Part shown: piece by piece, positions 19,001 through 27,030 of the stretch
Layout of the letters: each line of letters opens with the position of its first letter
How positions within the stretch are numbered: the first letter of the stretch is position 1
Source of the DNA: Flavobacteriia bacterium
GTDB lineage: Bacteria > Bacteroidota > Bacteroidia > Flavobacteriales > Schleiferiaceae
Assembly (NCBI GenBank): GCA_013373425.1
Contig: JABXHW010000017.1
Location: 40,361 to 104,360 of the forward strand
Direction: 5' to 3'
DNA: 64,000 nucleotides
Notes under the pieces: generated by a model
What the model was told of the DNA's origin: nothing
What the model saw: the letters and a program-made list of their open reading frames with translations, nothing else
The model's database searches: none
Translations under genes and position numbers: made by a program

Positions 19001-21917
19001 CGAAATTTGGAGCACCAATTCCCAAGGCTGTTAAGCAGATGGTCTGAACCGTGTCGTTATTTGCCACGCTGATGGTATCAGAATAAGTCCCAACCAAAGT
19101 GGAATTGAAGGTAATTCTGATGTAGGTGCTGTCGCCAGGCCCCACAGTGGTTGTATCGCTTGTCGCCGTAAAATCAGGATGCGTAGAATTGAACCCGGTG
19201 AGATTCAAATCGGCACAACCACTGTTGTACACCAAGACAGAATCCTGAATCGTGTTTCCATTAATTACATTACCAAAATCGACACAACCCGATTGAACCA
19301 AATTGATGGTCGGAGCTCCATTTACAGTGATATTGACGTTGCGAATGAGGTATTGCTGATTTGGGTCATTCACCTCGATTACTAATGGATAGTTGTACAC
19401 CCCTGTAACGAGATCTGCAATGTGGACAGTTGCGTTCACCCAAATACTATCACCTGGAGTAACTGTACCGGAAGAAGGGTTGAATGTAAACCGACTGTTG
19501 ACCCCTTTAATCTCGAAATCGTCGACGATGTAGTTGTCGATGGTAGAGCTCGAGTAAGAAGTTTGACGGAATCTAACTTGAACGTTGCCCGTAACAGGGA
19601 TGTGATATGAGAAGTACTGTGCAGTCGTATTATACGATGATACAAAGCCAAGGTTGTACCAAGTAAACCCATTCGTTGAATACTCGATGTAGAGTGTTTC
19701 TGATCCGTCCGGATCCTCACAGTTTGTACTTGAGAAACCTGGAATCGCCCAGAAGGTCACCGAGTCATTTCCCGTACTGTTGAAAGCTGTAGTTGTTGCA
19801 TAACGGTTACTACCTGTGAATGCCAACGAATTCGATCCGCTATTCGTCCAACAGTTTGGTCCAATCACATTTGAACCTATACTTTGCCAAATAGAGCTCG
19901 GAGTTGTTCCCGCTTCAAAGTCATCTGCGAAGAGTGAACCCGAAAGCGCCTGCCAAGTGAGGTTAGCTGTACCATCGTTGTGGACGTAAAACCCGAAGTT
20001 CAAACTGTCGTTACAACCGTTAGAAACCAGGTTCAACGTTGTAGTATCCATTCTGCCAATCGGCGAAGCCAAGCCAGTACCGGTAATGCAGACCGATGTG
20101 TTGGTTGCGTTGTTATCGAAATAGATGGTATCTGAATAAGCGCCAATCGTGTTAGGACTGATATCAACAAACACCCAAGCCGTATCGAATGGTGGCACTA
20201 TGAGTTGAGACACATCCGTTGTAATATCCGCATTAGTACTAGCGATGCTTGAGATGTTCAATGAGTCACATCCCGCATTGATAACACGAATCGAGTCTTG
20301 GTAGGACTGTGAAGTGAAAACACTGCCGAAGTTGATACATGATTTATCTAAAGCGATGCTCGGTGCTCCCGTCACATCCACCACAAATGGAATGTACTTT
20401 ACGCTATCAGCTCCTGAGGCATTTGTGCGCAAAACCACTTCGTAGTTGTACACGCCACTCGTCATGCCTGCGGTATTGATTGAAGCGTTGATACTTGCGC
20501 TGTTGCCAGCCGTCAACTGACCAGAGCTTGACGATAAAGTAAGTGGTTCAGGATATACTGTTCCGACCTTGATATCGTCAAATCCTGTGATTGCCGCTGA
20601 GGTCCCCGTCCATGCCGAGAAGTGACGAACACTTGAAATAAAGTTATTGTAGAAAGTGATATTGGAAGCGATGAGGTTACCATCCTGATATAAGTCGAAG
20701 GTTTTAGCGCTCCAATCGATATTTTTAATCTCAATGTGACTCCAAGTATTGGTAGTCATTGTGAGATAGTAAGTTGTAGTTCCTGTGTAAACGCGCAAGC
20801 TGTTATAGCGCAGATAGAAAAACACCATACGCCCCGCATTCGGGTTAGCTGGATCTTCATTCACACCAGCATAGCCTTGATATGACGTGTAGTTTACAGG
20901 ATTGATGTAGAAGGACACTTCATTAGGTTGAGCAGACGGGAAAGTCGCATTCACCCCGGCGTCATAACCAGTAGCACCTGATAACTGCATGTATGTATTT
21001 CCCGAAGGAGCAGATCCCACAACCCTACTTGCTGCAAATGAGCTGCTAGCATTAGGAGAAACGGAAAATGCACCAAACGAAGATTCAAAATTCTCGTTAA
21101 GTGCAAATGGCGGAGGAGGTGGAAGTTCTCTACTCTCCAATGAATATCCCAAAGTAGATGAAGTGCTCGAAATTGTGAAGGAGTTACTAGCTACTCCACC
21201 GCAGCTCACAGAGGTGTACAGCGAATCAGGGCTCACACTGTATATCGGATTCCCTTGAACGGTAATCGTTTGCGTCGCGGTGTCGGATGAACCTGTGCAG
21301 CCCGTAATAATCAGTTGAACTTGGTATGTTCCTGAAGTAGTATAAGTGTGTGTTGGGTTGAACTTTGAGGATGTAGTTCCATCGCCAAAATCCCATGAAG
21401 CTGAAGCAGCCCCAGTTGATGTACTGGTAAATGATACTGGCCAATTCAATGGAGGAGTAGAAACGCTAGTGGAGAAAGAAGCCACCGGCGCACCAGTAGC
21501 CCCATTCGTCCAATTCATCGCGAATCCACTACTGGTAACGGAACCGTCTGATGAGAAGATAATGGTTGCCGCTCCACTGGGGATGGTGATGCTGTTACCT
21601 CCGCTAGGTAACGAAGACCCTCTTTGGTCGACGATAAGTGAACCTGAAGTTCCAATGCCGTCGTATATACGAACTCTGTCGCAGCAGCTTTCTGTTTGAA
21701 AAGCGGTGAAGGTTACCGAAAGATTCGGACCTGGAGGATCGAGATAGAAAGTTCCGTAGGATGAATTCGAGTAATTACCCGAAGGACCTGCATGGTCGTA
21801 AAGTGTTCCTGTGCAAGCAGATGAGGAGTCAATACCCGAGTAAGGCATATTCACTTGCGCAAGCAGTGTCAAGTTACCCAAGATGAAGAAGGCACTTGTA
21901 GCGAGAGCTCTTAGCAT
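16032..21917 (-). CDS. Giant multidomain T9SS adhesin-like protein (CUB, PKD, choice-of-anchor repeats)
   Basis: Secreted protein of 1961 residues with a signal peptide ending near LTLLAQ. Domains in order: a CUB-like domain (about 22-140, with CCDRVRIYDGIG); PKD 1 (WDFGDG near 176); a concanavalin/MAM-like unit (about 270-470); choice-of-anchor-D/ASPM-like repeats of about 100 residues (CINFGSVFTSQSYQDSIRVI, repeated as CVDFGNVINGNTIQDSVLVY, CVDFDSLIVGLTAYDTTMVY and others); a second jellyroll near 665-800; a GATase-like insert near 1000-1170; PKD 2 and 3 (WQFGDG near 1742, WYFGDG near 1826); and a type A T9SS signal (VYPNPSSGIFYVSS near 1889). It probably acts in adhesion or matrix formation. 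A -7 box TACTTTTG is at 21939-21946 on the minus strand. Confidence 0.88.
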   Translation of the reverse strand: MLRALATSAFFILGNLTLLAQVNMPYSGIDSSSACTGTLYDHAGPSGNYSNSSYGTFYLDPPGPNLSVTFTAFQTESCCDRVRIYDGIGTSGSLIVDQRGSSLPSGGNSITIPSGAATIIFSSDGSVTSSGFAMNWTNGATGAPVASFSTSVSTPPLNWPVSFTSTSTGAASASWDFGDGTTSSKFNPTHTYTTSGTYQVQLIITGCTGSSDTATQTITVQGNPIYSVSPDSLYTSVSCGGVASNSFTISSTSSTLGYSLESRELPPPPPFALNENFESSFGAFSVSPNASSSFAASRVVGSAPSGNTYMQLSGATGYDAGVNATFPSAQPNEVSFYINPVNYTSYQGYAGVNEDPANPNAGRMVFFYLRYNSLRVYTGTTTYYLTMTTNTWSHIEIKNIDWSAKTFDLYQDGNLIASNITFYNNFISSVRHFSAWTGTSAAITGFDDIKVGTVYPEPLTLSSSSGQLTAGNSASINASINTAGMTSGVYNYEVVLRTNASGADSVKYIPFVVDVTGAPSIALDKSCINFGSVFTSQSYQDSIRVINAGCDSLNISSIASTNADITTDVSQLIVPPFDTAWVFVDISPNTIGAYSDTIYFDNNATNTSVCITGTGLASPIGRMDTTTLNLVSNGCNDSLNFGFYVHNDGTANLTWQALSGSLFADDFEAGTTPSSIWQSIGSNVIGPNCWTNSGSNSLAFTGSNRYATTTAFNSTGNDSVTFWAIPGFSSTNCEDPDGSETLYIEYSTNGFTWYNLGFVSSYNTTAQYFSYHIPVTGNVQVRFRQTSYSSSTIDNYIVDDFEIKGVNSRFTFNPSSGTVTPGDSIWVNATVHIADLVTGVYNYPLVIEVNDPNQQYLIRNVNITVNGAPTINLVQSGCVDFGNVINGNTIQDSVLVYNSGCADLNLTGFNSTHPDFTATSDTTTVGPGDSTYIRITFNSTLVGTYSDTISVANNDTVQTICLTALGIGAPNFDVTPDSIYVSTTDCSDSIYVPINVSNLGGLSTLHFTVDSLQSSGQALNLTVLKTGADASREYPYTMTVISTYFANANVIESVAQTATALSNDLANADVLLIPEMEYLLTSQVSAFTPVIQNYVSSGGKVVILANSGSTLFGLMPHSSTTTSAPTYLNITDPNHPVFAGTNTSAFVNTGLIRSNSFTSPTVNVLGYAYSTGFHTVAEDSYGAGEVLYYGYDFYYFNTDLQLGLANAINYMHSKNTIDWAYATTAQDSAQMNDSSSFGIVMLASGLPNGRHNGTMTIRTNDPSYPVVEVPFVLDLAGEAELGLSSACVDFDSLIVGLTAYDTTMVYNLGCDTLHVGSYGSTSGDFAIASGLPIRIAPGDSMAVAISYAPSTMGLQNDTLNFFALSDTLGLCVSGKGLGAPVLSTASDTLEVIMNKCDNFGIERYAIANTGQGAMTYDIFFGNYQSDTSYTAYTANYATTSHSFSNTLTSADSIVVTVIYQGDFDSYNEYVTLNVEGVTIGNTYNTYTTYGTADTATFVITGANVNTFLSDGTLAMTVQNSNYVTYTSAYTNFHEVQVQIYNYGLPSWLAFPSLTTGTLGIGSSVNKNLIFTATNLTTGIYTTDMNILTNDPTQPHKVVPIIFDVRDEAELRLSDTCLAIATTQINDTSVATIWVVNDGCQAMNVTNITSTSSVFKASPKIFSVPANDSLLVTVSFVPTSPATYSANMTVVTNVGSQSFCVNATATARPTADWNYGIIDPCDGQVLFSDHSQGTVTSYHWQFGDGNFSQAPNPTHSYERPGTYRVLLTVSNNSGFDTLTKYVTVNPFYVGFGTEMNGATVVDDTLYINTPITFSDSSLTASKWTWYFGDGNLSTIQNPMHTYLNTGVFQVTLDAEDTSGCREIVSQSFWVVSNISIQEEMASSLSVYPNPSSGIFYVSSEEIDWNDVELTVTSIAGKMIATTHAVEGANHQVVDLSAVPPGVYMLRITSESGWTTVHRLIRE

Positions 21918-21938
21918 GTTTCAGTTTTTATAGTCAGG

Positions 21939-21946
21939 CAAAAGTA
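21939..21946 (-). promoter_or_regulatory. -7 promoter box (TACTTTTG) of the giant T9SS gene
   Basis: Exact TAnnTTTG on the minus strand, 21 bases before the ATG at 21917. A matching TTTG element at 18-19 bases is not seen. It predicts a leader of about 17 bases. Confidence 0.45.
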
Positions 21947-22108
21947 GTTCAGAAATGAGTAGGTTTCGTTTCGCATATGTGAATTCTCTCATTCTCACGC
22001 AGTAAGGTTTCAATTATCGTTCCACGATTGATTAGACAGAAAGAGCCCGAGAGCCGACATGATTGCGATAATTTTCTTAATTTCTTGGCTTACTTTAAAC
22101 TTGAAATC

Positions 22109-22858
22109 ATGCGCTCTCTCCTATTACTACTCTCACTAGTGTTCATCGCTTGCGGTACGGATGAACCCGGGAAAACCCTCAATCAAGTAAAAGCTGGTCA
22201 ACAGTCGGGAATGACAGTCACCAATGTGGGCGACACGATTTACTACGTCGGTAATCAAAATTCTTATACAATTGATGTCTTTGGAGACAATTCCCAAGAG
22301 ATTAAAATCCAGCTTATACCCTACAACGTGATTACCTGCGTGGATCCAAAGGCTCTCTTGATCAGCAACACCGTTGAATTTGATAAGCTCAACCAGGTTT
22401 ATCACCCTTTTAAGGATTCAATTGTCACCACTCCACAATGGGACCCCAACCAGAACATGTACTTGTCACAAGTGAATGTCGCCTGGCTCTGCAATGATCC
22501 CGTAAACGGAAGTCCAGTGAACTACACTAATCTCAGTTTGTGGGACAATCATACTTCATCACTTTCCTCGAACTGGATGAAGTTGAACAACGGCCAAGAA
22601 AACCTCCTACCCGAAGGTGGACTGAACCTACCGTACTCACGAACCATTCAAGACACGATTTACAAGATTTACGATTCTAAGAATCCACCTAACTGTGGCG
22701 CTACCTTCCACGGGAATGAGCGCGCTTACTTCATGTTCAAGGCCACGAAGTCAAATCAAGAATACATTGGTTGGATCCTCGTTCGCAAAAAATTCGGGAA
22801 CTCCGATTATGTGTACATCGACTCATGGGCGATAAGTGAAGCACCTATTCAGAATTAA
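22109..22858 (+). CDS. Putative lipoprotein, unknown function
   Basis: A 249-residue exported protein. The start is set at the ATG giving MRSLLLLLSLVFIACGTDE, a lipoprotein signal peptide with lipidation Cys15; a longer frame from an upstream TTG has no signal-peptide logic. The mature part is polar, with paired cysteines (VITCVDP, VAWLCNDP, NPPNCGATF). Its last segments (ERAYFMFKATKSNQEYIGWILVRKKFG and YVYIDSWAISE) look like a beta-sandwich edge. No family was recognised. A -7-like TAAACTTG (22096-22103) ends 5 bases before the ATG. The ABC transporter follows after 52 bases. Confidence 0.75.
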   Translation: MRSLLLLLSLVFIACGTDEPGKTLNQVKAGQQSGMTVTNVGDTIYYVGNQNSYTIDVFGDNSQEIKIQLIPYNVITCVDPKALLISNTVEFDKLNQVYHPFKDSIVTTPQWDPNQNMYLSQVNVAWLCNDPVNGSPVNYTNLSLWDNHTSSLSSNWMKLNNGQENLLPEGGLNLPYSRTIQDTIYKIYDSKNPPNCGATFHGNERAYFMFKATKSNQEYIGWILVRKKFGNSDYVYIDSWAISEAPIQN

Positions 22859-22910
22859 ACCACAATTATTTAGTGTGGTCATTTGAAAGGAACTTGCGAC
22901 CTTTGCGGCC

Positions 22911-24683
22911 ATGCAAAATGAAGAGAAAAAAGCGAAACGCTTGTCGAAGGACTCCCTTCGTCAGATTTTCAAGCTTTATGAATATATCCGACCATTCCGC
23001 GGGGTCTTCCTCATCGGAATGGTCTTTTTGGTTTTATCGTCACTTTCAAACTTGGCGCTTCCTATGCTCTTAGGTGAGTTGCTAGATCGGGAGAACGAAA
23101 CGGTAAACCTTGAGAATATCAATGAAATTGGACTTATGCTTGTGGGCTTGCTCATTGCTCAAGCGGTGTTCAGCTATGGAAGAGTTCGCACATTCGTGTA
23201 CGTGACTGAGAATGCGCTGGCTAAGCTCCGTCAGGTGACCTACCAACATCTCATAAGGTTGCCTATTCAGTTCTTCAACCAAAGAAGAGTTGGGGAGCTG
23301 AATTCTCGAATCTCAAGCGACATTACTCAGTTGCAGGAGACGATGACCACTACGCTTGCAGAATTCGTCAGACAATTAATCATTATTATCGGAGGTATCA
23401 CTTTGATGGTTATAACCTCTTGGAAGTTGGCGCTATTCACATTGGCTATTCTTCCTCCAATGGTATTGATAGCTGTTTTCTTCGGAAGGTTTATTAGAAA
23501 GTACTCTAAGAAGTTTCAAGCTGAAGTGGCCGAAAGCAACACCATTGTTGAAGAGAGCCTGCAGGGTATATATAATGTGAAGGCTTTTGCAAACGAGTTC
23601 TTAGAAATTACTCGATATCGCAAGAAGACCGATGAAGTTGCGCAGACCGGAATTAAAGGTGGGGCGTACAGAGCAGCGTTCTCCTCATTCATGGTTCTGG
23701 GAATGTTCGGCGCCATCGTTGCAATTATCTGGCGCGCGGCATTGTTGGTAGAACAAGGTGAACTCGACAATGGCGAGCTATTCTCGTTCATCCTTTTGGC
23801 AGGATTTGTAGGCGGCTCTATTGCAGGATTTGCTGATGTCTATGCGCGTGTTCAACGAGCTGTAGGCGCCACAGAAGAACTTATGAAGATCTTGGATGAA
23901 GAAACCGAAACTTTGGAGGATCACCCGAATCCAATCCCTGGTTTCAAAGGCGATATCCAATTCAACAATGTACATTTCGCTTACCCTACTCGTCCGGAGA
24001 CAGAAGTTGTGAAGAACCTCACTTTTGAAGCGAAATCTGGAGACCAGGTAGCGTTAGTCGGTCCTTCTGGCGCGGGGAAATCAACCTTGGTTCAACTTAT
24101 CATGCGATTCTTCGACCCGCAAAATGGAGAGATTTTGTTCGATGGGAAGTCAGCATCAACCTATAACCTCTCCGAGTTGAGAAATCAAATGGCTGTCGTG
24201 CCTCAAGATGTCTTCCTATTCGGAGGTACCATCCGTGAGAACATTGCCTACGGAAAGAAAGACGCTAGCGAAGAAGAAATCATCGAAGCAGCTAAGAAGG
24301 CCAACGCATGGCGATTCATTGAGGAGTTCTCCCAAGGGCTCGACACAGTAGTTGGCGAGCGCGGGGTCCAACTCAGTGGAGGTCAACGTCAACGCATTGC
24401 CATCGCCCGCGCAGTACTCAAAGACCCATGCATTCTCATACTTGATGAGGCTACCTCAGCGTTGGACTCTGAGTCTGAGCGCTTAGTACAGGAAGCATTG
24501 GATAAACTCATGGAAGGAAGAACTTCTATTGTAATTGCCCACCGTCTTTCTACTGTGCGTTCCGCAGATAAAATTTTAGTTTTGGACAAAGGCGAACTCG
24601 TTGAAAGTGGGACTCACGATGAACTCACTCAACGCGACGGCGGTCTTTATCAGCAACTATCATCCATGCAATTCGCGAACTAA
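22911..24683 (+). CDS. ABC exporter, fused permease and ATPase (ABCB/MsbA-like)
   Basis: Half-transporter of 590 residues that works as a homodimer or heterodimer in the inner membrane. Six transmembrane helices lie in about 25-320. The nucleotide-binding domain follows, with Walker A GPSGAGKST (about 384-392), Q-loop VPQDVFLFGG, signature LSGGQRQR (about 488), Walker B ILILDEATSALD and H-loop IAHRLST. All catalytic motifs are intact. The intracellular coupling helix contains NTIVEESLQGIYNVKAFANE, typical of lipid/multidrug exporters, so a lipid or drug substrate is plausible. Its stop overlaps the next ATG (TAATG). A GACCTTTG box ends 5 bases before the start, predicting a leaderless mRNA. 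Confidence 0.93.
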   Translation: MQNEEKKAKRLSKDSLRQIFKLYEYIRPFRGVFLIGMVFLVLSSLSNLALPMLLGELLDRENETVNLENINEIGLMLVGLLIAQAVFSYGRVRTFVYVTENALAKLRQVTYQHLIRLPIQFFNQRRVGELNSRISSDITQLQETMTTTLAEFVRQLIIIIGGITLMVITSWKLALFTLAILPPMVLIAVFFGRFIRKYSKKFQAEVAESNTIVEESLQGIYNVKAFANEFLEITRYRKKTDEVAQTGIKGGAYRAAFSSFMVLGMFGAIVAIIWRAALLVEQGELDNGELFSFILLAGFVGGSIAGFADVYARVQRAVGATEELMKILDEETETLEDHPNPIPGFKGDIQFNNVHFAYPTRPETEVVKNLTFEAKSGDQVALVGPSGAGKSTLVQLIMRFFDPQNGEILFDGKSASTYNLSELRNQMAVVPQDVFLFGGTIRENIAYGKKDASEEEIIEAAKKANAWRFIEEFSQGLDTVVGERGVQLSGGQRQRIAIARAVLKDPCILILDEATSALDSESERLVQEALDKLMEGRTSIVIAHRLSTVRSADKILVLDKGELVESGTHDELTQRDGGLYQQLSSMQFAN

Positions 24684-25684
24684 TGCGCTACATCGGTTTT
24701 CTCTTTCTGGCATTAAGCCTCTTCTCTTGTCAAGATGAACGCCTCTTTCTTAGAGGTGAACTGAACGGAGTAGAAGATTTTCTATTCAAGAAAGGAACGG
24801 ATACCGAATTCAAATTAGAACACAACGGAGAAGGTGTTCTGATCTTCAGAAATGGTCAGGTGGTTTCTGAATCAAATATCCTTACCGTCGACGACAGGTT
24901 TACTTTCGGTACGCAACGTATTCGCATTGTGGCGTACAGAGGAACCGATACCGCGTCTCAGTATTTCAGAATGACGGTTGTGCCGAGTGAAGCACCGATG
25001 CCGCTGGCATTCGAGGTGGTGAACGAATACCCGCATCCTTCCCAGCTATTTACTCAAGGCCTATTTCTCGATGGAGAGATCGTTATCGAAAGTAGTGGTC
25101 AGTATGGTGAATCCGCGCTCTCCACGTACAAACTGGGAAGTACGGATTTCATTCAGCATTACAAGGTAGACGAAGATTGGTTCGCAGAAGGCGTAGCCCT
25201 CCTTGGTGACTCGCTCTATCAAATCACGTGGAGAGAGAATCGAGCGCAATCATACGGATGGAACGGAGATCGATTTGAACCAGGAAGAGAGTTCAAATAT
25301 AGCGGTCGTGAAGGCTGGGGAGTAGCGCCTTGGGAAGACCATTTGATTTGGTCTGATGGCACAGAAAAGCTCCGCTTTGTCAATCCTGCAGATATGTCGG
25401 TAGACAACACCATCAGCGTCACCTCCAACCTCGGGCTTTTCAGCAACCTCAACGAACTTGAAATCTACAAGGGATACATCGTTGCGAACTTGTGGCAGAC
25501 TCCCAGAATCGTCTTCGTCAATCCTGAAAACGGAGCGGTTGAGAAAGTGCTTGATTTGAATAGCATTGCTAACAATCACAAGGCAGCTGGAACATTGAAT
25601 GGCATCATGGTGAAAGGGGATAACCTAATTATCACAGGCAAGAATTGGCCAACGATGTATGAGTTGGAAATCGACTTAAACTAA
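24683..25684 (+). CDS. Glutaminyl-peptide cyclotransferase, lipoprotein
   Basis: Glutamine cyclotransferase of the five-bladed propeller (plant/bacterial) type. It converts N-terminal Gln of exported proteins to pyroglutamate. A lipoprotein signal (FLALSLFSCQD, Cys16) anchors it in the envelope. The catalytic domain spans about 110-333 and carries family motifs: VVNEYPHPSQLFTQGLFLDG, ESSGQYGESALSTY, EGWGVAPWEDHLIWSDGT, LNELEIYKGYIVANLW and NHKAAGTLNGIM. An N-terminal Ig-like domain (about 20-105) precedes it, as in many Bacteroidota homologues. It overlaps the ABC exporter gene by one base, so the two are translationally coupled. Many T9SS cargo begin with Gln after signal cleavage, which fits this activity. 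Confidence 0.9.
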   Translation: MRYIGFLFLALSLFSCQDERLFLRGELNGVEDFLFKKGTDTEFKLEHNGEGVLIFRNGQVVSESNILTVDDRFTFGTQRIRIVAYRGTDTASQYFRMTVVPSEAPMPLAFEVVNEYPHPSQLFTQGLFLDGEIVIESSGQYGESALSTYKLGSTDFIQHYKVDEDWFAEGVALLGDSLYQITWRENRAQSYGWNGDRFEPGREFKYSGREGWGVAPWEDHLIWSDGTEKLRFVNPADMSVDNTISVTSNLGLFSNLNELEIYKGYIVANLWQTPRIVFVNPENGAVEKVLDLNSIANNHKAAGTLNGIMVKGDNLIITGKNWPTMYELEIDLN

Positions 25685-25686
25685 GC

Positions 25687-25998
25687 CTATTCTTCTTCGG
25701 TAGAGATTAGAAAAACCTCTTCCCCTTCTTTGTGCATCCAGTACTTTTCGCGAGCGAACTTCTCGAGTTTGGCTGGATCGCTTTCAAGCTCTTCTAATTC
25801 ACGGGTGTTCCTTTCGAGCTCTTCTTGGTAGTACGACCTGGCTTCTTCGTATTCCTCAATTTGTTGACTCAACTCGATGTGTAAACCGAGATTATGCCTG
25901 TCGAGAAACAGCATCCAAATAGCAAAGAAAAAAGTGGCCAGCACGTATCGGTTGCTGACAATCTTAAACCATTTTGAATTTCTCCAACGCTTGAGCAT
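25687..25998 (-). CDS. ftsB: Septum formation initiator FtsB/DivIC
   Basis: Bitopic divisome protein of 103 residues. A basic N terminus is followed by one transmembrane helix (about 18-33) and then DRHNLGLHIELSQQIEEYEEARSYYQEEL, shown here in part: a long coiled coil (about 41-75). The conserved LEKFAREKYWM motif is near 78-88. It bridges FtsL and FtsQ in cell division. Its tail lies 2 bases from the converging cyclotransferase gene. It has its own full-consensus promoter (26003-26032) overlapping the preceding gap. The neighbourhood ftsB-mutA-mutB recurs in Bacteroidota. Confidence 0.92.
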   Translation of the reverse strand: MLKRWRNSKWFKIVSNRYVLATFFFAIWMLFLDRHNLGLHIELSQQIEEYEEARSYYQEELERNTRELEELESDPAKLEKFAREKYWMHKEGEEVFLISTEEE

Positions 25999-26002
25999 AT
26001 TT

Positions 26003-26032
26003 CAAATTTAACGACATCCGCTTCAATCCAAA
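26003..26032 (-). promoter_or_regulatory. ftsB promoter (TTTG-N18-TAAATTTG), predicted leaderless
   Basis: Minus strand: TTTG at 26029-26032, then 18 bases, then TAAATTTG at 26003-26010. The -7 box ends 4 bases before the ftsB ATG, so the transcription start should coincide with, or be one or two bases from, the first codon. Confidence 0.8.
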
Positions 26033-26065
26033 CGTGAGTATTACGGACTTATTCACAATTTGATT

Positions 26066-26221
26066 TTAACCGACCATGAATCGGTTTCGTAGGTACGCCA
26101 TAGCCACGATGACGCACAATAAAATGGCTATCCGCATCAAAAGCTTCAATTGCCATTGCTTCTTGTTGTGTTGGATGATTACGCTTCTATCTATCTTCGA
26201 TTTTCTCCTTCCGAATTGCAT
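26066..26221 (-). CDS. Small basic membrane protein (51 residues), unknown function
   Basis: A 51-residue frame starting MQFGRRKSKIDRSVIIQHNK. The N terminus is strongly basic. One transmembrane segment (about 27-43, LLMRIAILLCVIVAMAY) is followed by a short basic tail. It starts 3 bases after the stop of the 99-residue protein upstream, which has the same design, and ends shortly before the ftsB promoter. The close spacing and shared topology argue that it is a real gene. No family was recognised. Confidence 0.6.
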   Translation of the reverse strand: MQFGRRKSKIDRSVIIQHNKKQWQLKLLMRIAILLCVIVAMAYLRNRFMVG

Positions 26222-26224
26222 GCG

Positions 26225-26524
26225 TTAGAATAATCTCACGTTTGAATCTTTTAGCAAGAATAGAACAAAACCAACCAAGAGCAGCATCACAAACATGGTT
26301 CCCAATAAATCGCGTTTCAGGCGTTTCTTTTTAGACTCTCTTATGTCTTGCTGAATCGCCAAACGCTCGCTTTCAGACAATGACCTGCTTTCGTAGGCTT
26401 TACCGCTTAAGTGAAGGAGCTTGTCATTTTTACTCTTGCGTGCTTCCCTCGTCTTCTGCCTTTTAGCCCTTCGGGCCCGACTTCTCTTCACCCCTTCAAC
26501 TCCGTCTGTACCTGAATATCCCAT
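26225..26524 (-). CDS. Small basic membrane protein, paralogue of the next gene upstream
   Basis: A 99-residue protein beginning MGYSGTDGVEGVKRSRARRA. A long basic cytoplasmic region contains SRSLSESERLAIQQDIRESK. A single transmembrane helix (about 74-90, LLGTMFVMLLLVGFVLFLL) is at the C-terminal end. It aligns with the 100-residue protein at 26583-26885, which has the same MGYxG start and the shared SRxLSExExLA motif before the helix. The likely topology is a C-tail-anchored inner-membrane protein with a charged cytoplasmic domain. No family or function was recognised. Confidence 0.72.
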   Translation of the reverse strand: MGYSGTDGVEGVKRSRARRAKRQKTREARKSKNDKLLHLSGKAYESRSLSESERLAIQQDIRESKKKRLKRDLLGTMFVMLLLVGFVLFLLKDSNVRLF

Positions 26525-26582
26525 TTATGTGTTTAAGTTAAATCTTGATTTGATGCCTTGAATGAACTCCCGCTATGGCCTA

Positions 26583-26885
26583 CTATCTAATCCGAATGCC
26601 ATTGGAGAGCACCCAATCAATGACATACGGAAGGACAATCAGAAGTATCACAAATCCTAAGATTGTGACAGTCCATATACGCAGACGAGTACGAACACGG
26701 TCTTTTCGAAGTTTATCTCGAAGTGCCAGCAACTCGTTTTCCGATAGCTTCCTCGACTTCGTATTTGAGCCATTGAACTCGGGCCATTCAGTCCGACTGT
26801 CGACAACTTTCTCCTGAAGTCGTTCTCGCTTGCCTTTCCTTTTGTCGTAGCGGGCGCGTAATTCGCTACTGCCATAGTATCCCAT
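26583..26885 (-). CDS. Small basic membrane protein (MGYYG start), first of a three-gene cluster
   Basis: A 100-residue protein: MGYYGSSELRARYDKRKGKR, a basic region, SRKLSENELLALRDKLRKD (about 44-62) and a C-terminal hydrophobic stretch (about 71-92) long enough for one helix. It is paralogous to 26225-26524. A consensus promoter (26912-26940) lies upstream and should drive all three small genes. The cluster sits between ftsB and divergent mutA. The function is unknown; proximity to ftsB allows a speculative envelope or division role. Confidence 0.72.
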   Translation of the reverse strand: MGYYGSSELRARYDKRKGKRERLQEKVVDSRTEWPEFNGSNTKSRKLSENELLALRDKLRKDRVRTRLRIWTVTILGFVILLIVLPYVIDWVLSNGIRIR

Positions 26886-26911
26886 TGCAGATAGTTAAAG
26901 CTCTAACACTT

Positions 26912-26940
26912 CAAATATAACTTTAGATAGAGAGAGCCAA
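26912..26940 (-). promoter_or_regulatory. Promoter of the small-membrane-protein cluster (TTGG-N17-TATATTTG)
   Basis: Minus strand: an exact -7 box TATATTTG (26912-26919) with TTGG at 26937-26940, spacing 17. The predicted leader is about 22 bases. It is back to back with the mutA promoter. Confidence 0.65.
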
Positions 26941-27001
26941 TTCCCAAAGAATATACGAAATTCTAACCAATTCTAAATTCGCTGAAATGCGCTCTAACCC
27001 T

Positions 27002-27009
27002 TACCTTTG
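27002..27009 (+). promoter_or_regulatory. mutA -7 promoter box (TACCTTTG)
   Basis: Exact TAnnTTTG, with TTCG at 26978-26981 (spacing 20) as a weak -33. The TTG inside this box is in frame with mutA and creates a false longer reading frame. The box places transcription start near 27014, so translation must begin at the ATG at 27031. Confidence 0.7.
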
Positions 27010-27030
27010 AAGCAACGAAACCCAGTGTAC

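Noticed and set aside
22859..22880. Terminator after the lipoprotein gene
   Set aside because: The ACCACA/TGTGGT stem is only 6 bp with a long loop and no T-run.
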